NCBI GenBank assembly: GCA_045539475.1
Contig: JAZQFJ010000053.1
Location: 1 to 64,000 of the forward strand
From: SIG480 sp045539475
GTDB lineage: Bacteria; Bacillota; Clostridia; Oscillospirales; JAAYXM01
Length of the DNA stretch: 64,000 nt
Direction of reading: 5' to 3'
Shown here one piece after another: positions 18,245-26,128 of this stretch. Each line of letters opens with the position of its first letter. Positions within the stretch are counted from its first letter, which is position 1. Below the pieces are notes generated by a model. It made no database searches. It saw only the letters and a list, made by a program, of their open reading frames with translations, and was not told the DNA's origin. Made by a program: the position numbers and the translations under genes.

Positions 18245-20017
18245 ATGACAAGCGGAAAGATTATAAAGGTCTCCGGTCCGCTTATAGTAGCGGAGGGGCT
18301 TTCCCACGCGAATATGTTCGACGTTGTTCGCGTCGGACAGGATAAGCTTATCGGAGAAATTATCGAAATGCGCGGTGACCGCGCTTCAATTCAGGTTTAT
18401 GAGGAAACGGCGGGAATCGGCTACGGTGACGAGGTTGTCACTACGGGTGCGCCGCTTTCCGTAGAGCTCGCACCGGGACTTATCGAGAATATTTATGACG
18501 GTATTCAGCGTCCTCTTGAGAAAATCCGTGAGCTTTCGGGAAGCAACATAAAGCGCGGCATAGATGTTGCGAGCGTCGACCGTGAGCGCGTGTGGGAATT
18601 TACAGCTACGCGTAAGGTAGGCGAGCGCGTGCAGGCGGGTGATATCATCGGTACGGTTGCTGAGACCGTTATTGTAGAACACCGAATTATGGTTCCGCAC
18701 GGCGTTTCAGGCGAAATTACTGAGATAAACATCGGTTCCTTTAAGGTTGAGGATACCGTTTGCAAAATAAAGACCGACAGCGGAGAAATAAAAGAAGTTT
18801 CGATGCTTCAGAAGTGGCCGGTTCGCGTGGGACGTCCATACAAAGAAAAAATGCCGCCGGATGTTCCGATGATTACCGGTCAGCGCGTTATCGATACAAT
18901 GTTTCCGATTGCAAAGGGCGGTGCCGCGGCAGTTCCCGGCCCGTTCGGAAGCGGAAAGACCGTTGTTCAGCATCAGCTTGCAAAGTGGTCTGACGTTGAT
19001 ATAGTCGTATACATCGGCTGCGGAGAGCGCGGAAACGAAATGACAGATGTTCTGCGCGAATTCCCTGAGCTTCGTGACCCGAAGACGGGAGAGTCGCTTA
19101 TGAAGCGCACCGTGCTTATTGCAAATACATCAGATATGCCTGTTGCGGCGCGTGAGGCGTCTATCTATACGGGTATAACGATTGCGGAATACTACAGAGA
19201 TATGGGCTATGACGTTGCGGTTATCGCAGACTCTACCTCCCGTTGGGCAGAGGCATTGCGTGAGATGTCCGGACGTCTTGAAGAAATGCCGGGTGAGGAA
19301 GGATATCCTGCATACCTTTCATCCCGTCTTGCACAGTTCTATGAGCGTGCCGGCAGAATAGTTGCTGTTTCGGGAGAGGAAAGACGCGGCTCGCTTACCG
19401 CTATCGGTGCGGTATCACCTCCGGGCGGTGACATTTCAGAGCCTGTTTCGCAGGCAACACTGCGAATTGTAAAGGTTTTCTGGGGTCTTGATTCTTCCCT
19501 TGCATACCGCCGCCACTTCCCTGCAATTAACTGGCTTAATTCATACTCGCTCTATCTTGACCGTCTCAGTACGTGGTTTGATGAAAACGTATCACGCGAG
19601 TTTATGAAAAACAGAAGCCGTGCAATGGGGCTTCTGCAGCTTGAGGCAGAGCTTCAGGAAATTGTCCGACTTGTCGGTATTGATGCACTTTCGGCAGAGG
19701 ACCGCCTGACCCTTGAGGTCGCGCAGATTGTCCGTGAGGACTTCCTCCAGCAGAATGCATTCTCCGATACAGACAGCTACACCCCGCTTGCAAAGCAGGC
19801 GCACCTTATGCAGCTTGTTCTAAAGTATCACGATCTCGGTAAAAAGGCTATCTCTGCAGGGGCAGACCCGAATAAGGTGTTTGCAATGCAGGCGAGAGAA
19901 AAGCTCGGACGTGCAAAGGACGCTCCGAACGACACATACAATAAGGTTTATGATGAAATAGAAGCTCTCATGGAAAGTGAAGCAGAGAGCCTTATCTCGG
20001 CAAAGGAGGAAGAGTAA
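18245..20017 (+). CDS. ntpA: V-type ATPase catalytic subunit A
   Basis: The 590-residue protein has the A-subunit order: N-terminal beta barrel, bulge domain, nucleotide-binding domain with P-loop GPFGSGKT near residue 232, then a helical C-terminal domain. The Walker B region (DVAVIADSTSRWAEALREMS) and PGGDISEPVSQ are intact. Start ATG 18245 follows GGAAGGAAG. It hydrolyses (or makes) ATP at the A/B interface and overlaps ntpB by one base. Confidence 0.96.
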   Translation: MTSGKIIKVSGPLIVAEGLSHANMFDVVRVGQDKLIGEIIEMRGDRASIQVYEETAGIGYGDEVVTTGAPLSVELAPGLIENIYDGIQRPLEKIRELSGSNIKRGIDVASVDRERVWEFTATRKVGERVQAGDIIGTVAETVIVEHRIMVPHGVSGEITEINIGSFKVEDTVCKIKTDSGEIKEVSMLQKWPVRVGRPYKEKMPPDVPMITGQRVIDTMFPIAKGGAAAVPGPFGSGKTVVQHQLAKWSDVDIVVYIGCGERGNEMTDVLREFPELRDPKTGESLMKRTVLIANTSDMPVAAREASIYTGITIAEYYRDMGYDVAVIADSTSRWAEALREMSGRLEEMPGEEGYPAYLSSRLAQFYERAGRIVAVSGEERRGSLTAIGAVSPPGGDISEPVSQATLRIVKVFWGLDSSLAYRRHFPAINWLNSYSLYLDRLSTWFDENVSREFMKNRSRAMGLLQLEAELQEIVRLVGIDALSAEDRLTLEVAQIVREDFLQQNAFSDTDSYTPLAKQAHLMQLVLKYHDLGKKAISAGADPNKVFAMQAREKLGRAKDAPNDTYNKVYDEIEALMESEAESLISAKEEE

Positions 20018-21396
20018 TGCTTAAGGAATATCGTACTATCCAAGAGGTTACAGGTCCTCTTATGCTTGTAAAGGATGTAACGGGCGTTGCGTATGACGAG
20101 CTCGGCGAGGTCGAGCTTCCAAACGGTGAGCGCCGCCGTTGCAAGGTTCTTGAAGTCAATGGCTCGGACGTTTTGGTTCAGCTTTTTGAAAGCAGTGCGG
20201 GAATTAACCTTGCCGCAAGCTCCGTGCGTTTTCTCGGTCACGGAATAGAGCTTGGTGTTTCCGAGGATATGCTCGGCCGCGTTTTTGACGGAATGGGCAG
20301 ACCGCGTGACGGTGGTCCGGAAATTCTTCCGGAGGAGCGCCGCAACATAAACGGTACCCCGATGAATCCCGCATCGCGTAACTACCCGGATGAGTTTATC
20401 CAGACCGGTATTTCGACAATCGACGGTCTTAACACCCTTGTCCGCGGTCAAAAGCTTCCTATCTTCTCCGGTTCCGGTCTTCCGCACGCACAGCTTGCCG
20501 CACAGATTGCGCGTCAGGCAAAGGTTTTGCGTGCTGATGCAAAGTTTGCCGTTGTGTTTGCCGCTATCGGTATCACATTTGAGGAAGCAGACTTCTTCAT
20601 CTCGGACTTTAAGCGCACAGGTGCAATTGACCGCACAGTGCTCTTTATAAACCTCGCAAATGACCCTGCGATTGAGCGTATATCCACCCCGCGTATGGCG
20701 CTTACGGCGGCAGAATACCTTGCATTTGAGAAGGATATGCACGTTCTCGTCATTATGACGGATATAACAAATTATGCCGAGGCGCTTCGTGAGGTTTCGG
20801 CGGCGCGTAAGGAAGTTCCGGGGCGCCGCGGATATCCTGGTTATCTCTACACCGACCTTGCAACGATGTATGAGCGTGCGGGCAGAAACCTCGACAGCGA
20901 GGGTTCCATAACGATGATTCCGATTCTTTCGATGCCAGAGGATGATAAGACACATCCTATCCCCGACCTTACGGGATATATCACTGAGGGTCAGATTATC
21001 CTCTCGCGTGAGCTTTATCGAAAGAATGTTCTTCCTCCGGTAGATGTTCTTCCGTCTCTTTCGCGTCTTAAGGATAAGGGAATCGGTGACGGAAAAACGC
21101 GTGAGGACCACGCCGGAACGATGAACCAGCTCTTTGCGGCATATGCGCGAGGAAAAGAAGCAAAGGAGCTTATGACAATTCTTGGTGAAGCGGCGCTTTC
21201 CGATATTGATAAGCTGTATGCCAAGTTCTCCGAGCAGTTTGAGCTTCGCTATGTAAGCCAGGGCTATGACGAAAACCGCTCGATTGAGGAGACATTGAAT
21301 CTCGGCTGGGAGCTTCTTTCCATTCTCCCGAAGTCAGAGCTTAAGCGTATAAAGCCTGAGCTTATTGAAAAATATCTGCCGGAAAATAAGACTTAA
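20017..21396 (+). CDS. ntpB: V-type ATPase regulatory subunit B
   Basis: The 459-residue protein is the non-catalytic nucleotide-binding B subunit. It lacks a functional P-loop and instead has GSGLPHAQLAAQIARQA; ITNYAEALREVSAARKEVPGRRGYPGYLY is represented across about nt 20760-20850. It alternates with subunit A in the hexameric head. A long open frame on the opposite strand is only a shadow of this gene. Confidence 0.96.
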   Translation: MLKEYRTIQEVTGPLMLVKDVTGVAYDELGEVELPNGERRRCKVLEVNGSDVLVQLFESSAGINLAASSVRFLGHGIELGVSEDMLGRVFDGMGRPRDGGPEILPEERRNINGTPMNPASRNYPDEFIQTGISTIDGLNTLVRGQKLPIFSGSGLPHAQLAAQIARQAKVLRADAKFAVVFAAIGITFEEADFFISDFKRTGAIDRTVLFINLANDPAIERISTPRMALTAAEYLAFEKDMHVLVIMTDITNYAEALREVSAARKEVPGRRGYPGYLYTDLATMYERAGRNLDSEGSITMIPILSMPEDDKTHPIPDLTGYITEGQIILSRELYRKNVLPPVDVLPSLSRLKDKGIGDGKTREDHAGTMNQLFAAYARGKEAKELMTILGEAALSDIDKLYAKFSEQFELRYVSQGYDENRSIEETLNLGWELLSILPKSELKRIKPELIEKYLPENKT

Positions 21397-21408
21397 GGAG
21401 TTTTTCCT

Positions 21409-22056
21409 ATGGCAACAATGAATGTTAACCCGACGCGTATGGAGTTAAAGCGGCTTAAAAACCGGCTTACCACAGCGCGCCGAGGTCACAAGCTTTTAAA
21501 AGATAAGCGGGACGAGCTGATGAAGCGCTTTCTTGACATTATCCGCGAGAACAAAGAGCTTCGCGCCGAGGTGGAACGCGAGATCTCCGCGGCGAACCGT
21601 GGCTTTGCCGTTGCAGGTGCCGTGATGTCTCCGGAGATGATGGAGCAGTCGCTTATGTGCCCGACAAAGTCCGTAGAGCTTGACATATCATACAAAAATA
21701 TAATGAGCGTTGATGTTCCCGAATTTTCGTTTTCGGCAAGTGACGGGAAATCTGTATATCCTTACGGCTATGCAATGACCTCCGGTGAGCTTGACGATGC
21801 GGTGGACGGTCTTGCACGTCTTTTACCTAAGCTTCTGCGCCTTGCCGAGGTAGAAAAATCTGCTCAGCTTCTTGCACAGGAGATTGAAAAAACACGCAGA
21901 CGAGTAAATGCGCTTGAGTATGTTATGATACCGCAGCTTGCGGAAACGATACGAATGATAACGATGAAGCTTGACGAAAATGAGCGTGGAAACCTTACCC
22001 GCCTTATGAAGGTCAAGGATATGATGATAAAAGAACAATTACAAAAGAACAAGTAA
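21409..22056 (+). CDS. ntpD: V-type ATPase subunit D
   Basis: The 215-residue protein starts NPTRMELKRLKNRLTTARRG, the hallmark of the rotor-shaft subunit D, and consists of two long helices with a short middle domain. It closes the operon; a strong hairpin follows. Confidence 0.94.
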   Translation: MATMNVNPTRMELKRLKNRLTTARRGHKLLKDKRDELMKRFLDIIRENKELRAEVEREISAANRGFAVAGAVMSPEMMEQSLMCPTKSVELDISYKNIMSVDVPEFSFSASDGKSVYPYGYAMTSGELDDAVDGLARLLPKLLRLAEVEKSAQLLAQEIEKTRRRVNALEYVMIPQLAETIRMITMKLDENERGNLTRLMKVKDMMIKEQLQKNK

Positions 22057-22064
22057 AAAAGCAG

Positions 22065-22100
22065 GGACGTACCTGAAGAAAATGACTTTCAGGTACGTCC
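22065..22100. terminator. Bidirectional terminator after the V-ATPase operon
   Basis: A 13-bp perfect stem (GGACGTACCTGAA with TTCAGGTACGTCC) lies 9 bp after ntpD. A T-rich stretch follows on the plus strand and an AAAAAA run precedes it, which gives a T-run for the convergent minus-strand gene. Confidence 0.8.
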
Positions 22101-22106
22101 TGTATC

Positions 22107-22520
22107 TTATGTCTTTTTAATTATCTTGCTTCTGCATTTCGGGCAGGTTATTTCAATTTTGCCCTTGCCGCGCGGAACGCGCATAACCGTTCTGCAAAGC
22201 TTACAGCGGTAGTAGCGGTGGTTTTTGTCTTTCATTTTGCTTTTCCAGAAAGCTAATTTATCGCGCACGCGTGAGCGGATTCTCCAGTATTTTGCAAGCT
22301 CACTTTGCCGCTTTGCAAAGTTTTTTGAAAATATACGAACGTATGACCAGATAAAGATAGCAAGTGCCGGGATACTTAGCCAGAAAAACAGGCGGAACAA
22401 AGAAAGAAAAGCCAGCACCATGCCTGTTATGAGCAAAAATGAGCCGAACTCGTCAACTCCGTAGCGTCCGTACATAAAACGCTGAACAGTGTTATTGAAT
22501 CTTTGAAAAAAACCGCGCAT
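22107..22520 (-). CDS. Two-helix membrane protein with C-terminal zinc ribbon
   Basis: The 137-residue protein has a short N-terminal region, two adjacent hydrophobic segments (about residues 27-62) and a basic linker, then a zinc ribbon formed by CKLC and CPKC (YRCKLCRTVMRVP and ITCPKCRSKI). The start follows GGAGG. I do not recognise a function; similar small proteins are common in Clostridia. It converges on ntpD and shares its terminator. Confidence 0.75.
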   Translation of the reverse strand: MRGFFQRFNNTVQRFMYGRYGVDEFGSFLLITGMVLAFLSLFRLFFWLSIPALAIFIWSYVRIFSKNFAKRQSELAKYWRIRSRVRDKLAFWKSKMKDKNHRYYRCKLCRTVMRVPRGKGKIEITCPKCRSKIIKKT

Positions 22521-22618
22521 AAGAATTCCTCCGGATATATAGTGATTACATTTTACTACAATTATTCCCCGCTTTCAAGGTGATTAGATATGATGTTACA
22601 GATTGTTTAAAAAGAAAG

Positions 22619-22642
22619 GGACTTGAGATTTCTCTCAAGTCC
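22619..22642 (-). terminator. Terminator of tRNA-Arg
   Basis: A 10-bp perfect stem (GGACTTGAGA with TCTCAAGTCC, loop TTTC) follows the tRNA on the minus strand and is followed by CTTTCTTTTT. Confidence 0.85.
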
Positions 22643-22654
22643 TTCTTGATGCCG

Positions 22655-22731
22655 TGGCGCGCTGCGGAGAATTCGAATCCCCGACCTTCTGGTCCGTAGC
22701 CAGACGCTCTATCCAGCTGAGCTAGCAGCGC
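22655..22731 (-). tRNA. tRNA-Arg (anticodon ACG)
   Basis: On the minus strand the acceptor arms GCGCTGC and GCAGCGC pair, the D-arm reads GCTCAGCTGGATAGAGC, the anticodon stem TCTGG/CCAGA encloses CTACGGA (ACG), and the T-arm contains GATTCGAAT. Discriminator G and CCA are encoded. Confidence 0.95.
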
Positions 22732-22754
22732 ATATCTTTCCAAACAGCTTAACT

Positions 22755-22783
22755 ATAATAACACATTGCGAGGAAAAAATCAA
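22755..22783 (-). promoter_or_regulatory. Promoter of tRNA-Arg
   Basis: On the minus strand TTGATT, a 17-bp spacer and TATTAT lie just upstream of the tRNA. Confidence 0.55.
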
Positions 22784-22852
22784 GTCTTTTTTTCAAATTT
22801 TCCAAAAATTTTTATGAAAATAAATTCGAGGACGCACATATCTGAAAAAAGA

Positions 22853-22881
22853 TTGAAAAACGCATAGAGTTGAATTATAAT
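22853..22881 (+). promoter_or_regulatory. Promoter of the Fe-S aldo/keto reductase gene
   Basis: TTGAAA (22853-22858), 17-bp spacer, perfect TATAAT (22876-22881). Confidence 0.7.
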
Positions 22882-22889
22882 AATTGTAG

Positions 22890-22912
22890 GGTTCGGTGCT
22901 CGCCGGCGAACC
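22890..22912 (+). other. Leader hairpin, REP-like
   Basis: GGTTCG (22890-22895) and CGAACC (22907-22912) pair across a GC-rich loop, just after the expected transcription start and before the ribosome site of the reductase. It may be a dispersed GC-rich repeat or a small leader structure. Confidence 0.35.
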
Positions 22913-22941
22913 GCAACATGGCAATAAGGAGGAGTAAGAAA

Positions 22942-24120
22942 ATGCAATACCGCAAGGATAAATACGGAAATGACCTATCGGTTTTGGCTTTTGGCTGTAT
23001 GCGATTTAAAAAGAAAATGGGCAAATTTGATTTTGCTGAGGCAGAGCGTGAAATTCTGGCTGCGTACAGGATGGGCGTGAACTATTTTGATACGGCGTAT
23101 ATCTATCCCGGGAATGAAGCTTTAGTCGGAGAGATTTTTGAGAAAAACAGTCTCCGTGAAAAAATAAATATTGCGACAAAGCTTCCGCATTATCTTATCA
23201 AAACCCGCGAGGATCTTGACCGCTTGTTTAATGAGCAGTTATCACGTTTGCGAACTGATTATATTGATTATTACCTTATGCATATGCTTACGGACACTGC
23301 TACATGGGAACGCCTTTGCGGACTTGGCATAAAAGAGTGGATCAAGGAGAAAAAGGCGAGCGGGAAAATCCGTCAGATAGGTTTCTCATACCACGGTAAT
23401 TCAGAGATGTTCTGCTCTCTTGTTGATGTGTATGACTGGGATTTCTGTATGATTCAATACAATTATATGGATGAGCATACCCAGGCGGGACGTACCGGGC
23501 TTCTGCACGCAAACAAAAAAGGACTTCCTGTTATGATTATGGAGCCGCTGCGCGGAGGAAAGCTTGTGAACCGTCTGCCAGAGGAGGCAATGCGTATTTT
23601 CAGGGAGCATACGCCGAAATACACTCCGGCCGAGTGGTCTTTCCGCTGGCTGTGGAATCAGCCGGAGGTAACAACAGTTCTTTCGGGAATGAACTCCATG
23701 GAAATGCTTGAGGAGAATTGCCGCGTGGCGGATTCGGCGCGCATCGGGGAGCTTACGGCTGCGGATGAAGAGATGCTGGCAGGCGTGGTAAAGGCGATAA
23801 ACGCAGGGATGAAGGTGCCGTGCACCGGATGCCGCTACTGTGTGCCGTGTCCGAAGGGCGTGGATATCCCGGGCGTGTTTGCGGCATACAACAGAGTGTA
23901 TTCTGACAGCAAGTTTGCCGGAATGAGAGATTATTTTATGTGTACCGCAATGAGAAAAAACTCCACAGCCGCGTCAAACTGCATTGGCTGTGGGAAGTGT
24001 GAACAGCATTGTCCACAGAATATTGATATAAGAGGAAAGCTTCGCGATGCGGGAAAAGAATTGGAAAATCCGCTGTACAGAGCTTTCCGGAAAATTGCAT
24101 CATGGGTGATAAGGTTTTAA
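22942..24120 (+). CDS. Aldo/keto reductase with C-terminal [4Fe-4S] domain
   Basis: The 392-residue protein has an N-terminal aldo/keto reductase barrel with the usual tetrad in context (FDTAYIYPG, ATKLP, YYLMHML). A C-terminal ferredoxin-like part carries CTGCRYCVPCPKGV near residue 294 and CIGCGKCEQHCPQNI near 347. Such predicted Fe-S oxidoreductases are frequent in strict anaerobes; substrates are mostly unknown. The ATG at 22942 follows AAGGAGGAG. Its stop overlaps the stop of the convergent DMT transporter by four bases. Confidence 0.88.
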   Translation: MQYRKDKYGNDLSVLAFGCMRFKKKMGKFDFAEAEREILAAYRMGVNYFDTAYIYPGNEALVGEIFEKNSLREKINIATKLPHYLIKTREDLDRLFNEQLSRLRTDYIDYYLMHMLTDTATWERLCGLGIKEWIKEKKASGKIRQIGFSYHGNSEMFCSLVDVYDWDFCMIQYNYMDEHTQAGRTGLLHANKKGLPVMIMEPLRGGKLVNRLPEEAMRIFREHTPKYTPAEWSFRWLWNQPEVTTVLSGMNSMEMLEENCRVADSARIGELTAADEEMLAGVVKAINAGMKVPCTGCRYCVPCPKGVDIPGVFAAYNRVYSDSKFAGMRDYFMCTAMRKNSTAASNCIGCGKCEQHCPQNIDIRGKLRDAGKELENPLYRAFRKIASWVIRF

Positions 24121-25040
24121 TTCTTTTTATAATTAAGCAAAAGTATTCCCGTGCAGATTAAAACGAGTGTGATTACGAGGTTTATCGGTGAAACGTTGCT
24201 CTGTTCGGAAAGAAGAAGCGAGGACAGAAGAACTCCGAAAACGGGAATCATAAAGCTGAAAACCGTCACCTTTGAAACGGAGTTAAACTTCAAGAGCACG
24301 CCCCAGAGGGAATACGCAATTGCCGAAAGAAATGCAAGATAAACAAGAACGCTGATTGCTGCGGCACCGTTAAGCTCAATCACGCCGCCGAATAAAAGTC
24401 CGCCGATCGCCATGAGGAGTCCGCCAATGGCAAACTGATACCCGCTGATGATAACCGGGTCCTCATCCTTGGAATAAATTTTGATAAGCGTAGAGGACAT
24501 TCCGTAGCACACGGTGGAGAAGAATACAAACCCGTCGCCGAAAAAGTTCATGTTAAAATCAAGGCCGTTCATATTGATAAGGATAATCCCTGCAAAGCCA
24601 ACGATGCAGGCGATTATTTTTTTTGCGGTAAGCTTTTCCTGACGGAAGAGAAGGCTTGCGATGAGGATTGAACAGAAAACATTGCATCCGCTGATTACCG
24701 TACCCTTAACACCGGAGGTATTTGCAAGACCGATGTAGAAGAAGATGTACTGCAGAACAGTCTGGAATGCGCTGACGGTCAGAACCTTGTTCCAATTGCG
24801 TTTTTGTGGGAGAAGGAACTTCTTGCGCGCAATGCTGTAAATGAGAATTGTGAGAATACCGGCAAGAAAGAAGCGGACGCCGGCAAAGAGAATAGTTGAC
24901 GGGACATTGCGCACAGGGAGGATAAGCTCATACCCTATTTTGATAAACGGAGTGGCACTGCCCCAGAGCGCACAGCACAGAAGTGCCGCGAAGGTGACGA
25001 AATACGGATTGGTGAATAGTTTGTTTGATTTGCTTTGCAA
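24117..25040 (-). CDS. EamA/DMT-family membrane transporter
   Basis: The protein (307 residues from the chosen start) has ten hydrophobic segments in two homologous halves, as in the drug/metabolite transporter superfamily. The first helix begins near ALLCCALWGSATPFIKIGYE and the last ends SPINLVITLVLICTGILLL. The frame is open to 25223, but I start at TTG 25040 because AGAGGT lies before it and a promoter overlaps the longer frame. Substrate unknown. The stop overlaps that of the reductase gene tail to tail. Confidence 0.8.
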   Translation of the reverse strand: MQSKSNKLFTNPYFVTFAALLCCALWGSATPFIKIGYELILPVRNVPSTILFAGVRFFLAGILTILIYSIARKKFLLPQKRNWNKVLTVSAFQTVLQYIFFYIGLANTSGVKGTVISGCNVFCSILIASLLFRQEKLTAKKIIACIVGFAGIILINMNGLDFNMNFFGDGFVFFSTVCYGMSSTLIKIYSKDEDPVIISGYQFAIGGLLMAIGGLLFGGVIELNGAAAISVLVYLAFLSAIAYSLWGVLLKFNSVSKVTVFSFMIPVFGVLLSSLLLSEQSNVSPINLVITLVLICTGILLLNYKKN

Positions 25041-25073
25041 TTTAAAGTACCTCTTTTCATTATGCTCCAATGT

Positions 25074-25102
25074 ATTGTACCGCAAATCGCCCAAAAAATC
25101 AA
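25074..25102 (-). promoter_or_regulatory. Promoter of the DMT transporter
   Basis: On the minus strand TTGATT, a 17-bp spacer and TACAAT lie about 34 bp upstream of the TTG start, which supports that start. Confidence 0.55.
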
Positions 25103-25116
25103 GTGTTATTGCCGCA

Positions 25117-25905
25117 TCATTTCTTGTTTCGATAGCTGCCGGGAGTTGTTCCGGTGGCTTTTTTAAATACGCGGCAGAAATACTGGAGAGAAGAAAAGCC
25201 GCTCTGCAGCGCGCATTCCTCAAGGGTGAGAAACGGCGAGCGCATAAGCTCCTTCGCTTTTTTCAGTCTTACTGATATTATATACTGCGCGGGAGATGCG
25301 TCAAACTGTGCTTTGAACAGCTTGCGAAAATAGACCTCGCTTAAGTCTATGCTTTCGGCAAGCGAAGTTACGCTGAGAGAAAGGTCTTTGAAGTTCGTGT
25401 CAATATATTCCTTTGCAGCGTTTATCTTGCTTCGCGCACCTGGCGAGGTATATTCGCGATTCGCAGTTGTGCGTATAATGCCGTAGATGTCGTAAACGAG
25501 CGACATACATTCCTGAAAAGACGATGCCGAGGTGGAATTATAGCATTTCAAAAGCTTTCGGAATGTATTCTCTGCGTGTTCCGGATTTTTGGGAGAAAAA
25601 ACTTTGTTCTGCCGCGGGGCGATGCCGTCAAAGATAAAATCAACATATATAATTGAATAGTCCGGATCCGTGACGGTAAGCTTATATCCCGTTTCGCGGC
25701 TGGCATAGAGGATATCTCCCTTTTTGACGGTGATAATGCTTCCGTCGTCAAACGTATATGTGGCAGAGCCGGAAAGCGTGTAGCCGAAAACATCGCATTC
25801 TCTGTAGTTTACATGGCGGAAATGGAGCGATGCGAGGGTTTTTGTTTTTTGGACGGTTATAAAATTCTTCACATAAAACTCATTCTGCGTTATATCCGGT
25901 CTCAT
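25117..25905 (-). CDS. AraC-family transcriptional regulator
   Basis: The 262-residue protein has an N-terminal cupin-like sensor domain (GYTLSGSATYTFDDGS, VKKGDILY) and a C-terminal pair of helix-turn-helix motifs (LSVTSLAESIDLSEVYFRKLF and LEECALQSGFSSLQYFCRVFKK). Many such regulators control sugar-use genes. I chose ATG 25905 after GAGGTG. It is divergent from the carbohydrate locus starting at 26129, so it is a candidate regulator of that locus. Confidence 0.88.
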   Translation of the reverse strand: MRPDITQNEFYVKNFITVQKTKTLASLHFRHVNYRECDVFGYTLSGSATYTFDDGSIITVKKGDILYASRETGYKLTVTDPDYSIIYVDFIFDGIAPRQNKVFSPKNPEHAENTFRKLLKCYNSTSASSFQECMSLVYDIYGIIRTTANREYTSPGARSKINAAKEYIDTNFKDLSLSVTSLAESIDLSEVYFRKLFKAQFDASPAQYIISVRLKKAKELMRSPFLTLEECALQSGFSSLQYFCRVFKKATGTTPGSYRNKK

Positions 25906-25940
25906 AAGATTTTCGTCACCTCGGTACAATTGTTACCATT

Positions 25941-25969
25941 ATATTACCATTTTTTTAACCGCTGTGCAA
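25941..25969 (-). promoter_or_regulatory. Promoter of the AraC regulator
   Basis: On the minus strand TTGCAC, a 17-bp spacer and TAATAT with an extended TGG, 36 bp before the start codon. Confidence 0.55.
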
Positions 25970-26021
25970 CGGAAAAATATAGCAGTTGTTTCGAAAAGTA
26001 CAAAATAACCGCTTGTGAAGA

Positions 26022-26050
26022 TTTACAGGTAAAAACTTGGAATATATAAT
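26022..26050 (+). promoter_or_regulatory. Promoter of the 26-kb carbohydrate locus
   Basis: TTTACA (26022-26027), 17-bp spacer, perfect TATAAT (26045-26050), about 80 bp before the secreted protein gene and divergent from the AraC gene. Confidence 0.65.
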
Positions 26051-26128
26051 GAAAATACAGTGATATGCCCGCTTTGAACACGGAGGGCGTGAATATAAAA
26101 ATGTATAAAATTTGGGAGGAAATCAATT

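Noticed and set aside
19948..21111. 387-codon open frame on the minus strand
   Set aside because: It is the shadow of ntpB, a certain gene, with no ribosome site or recognisable domain. Long minus-strand frames at 7955-8800, 32981-33730, 27103-27681 and 17215-17808 were rejected for the same reason.
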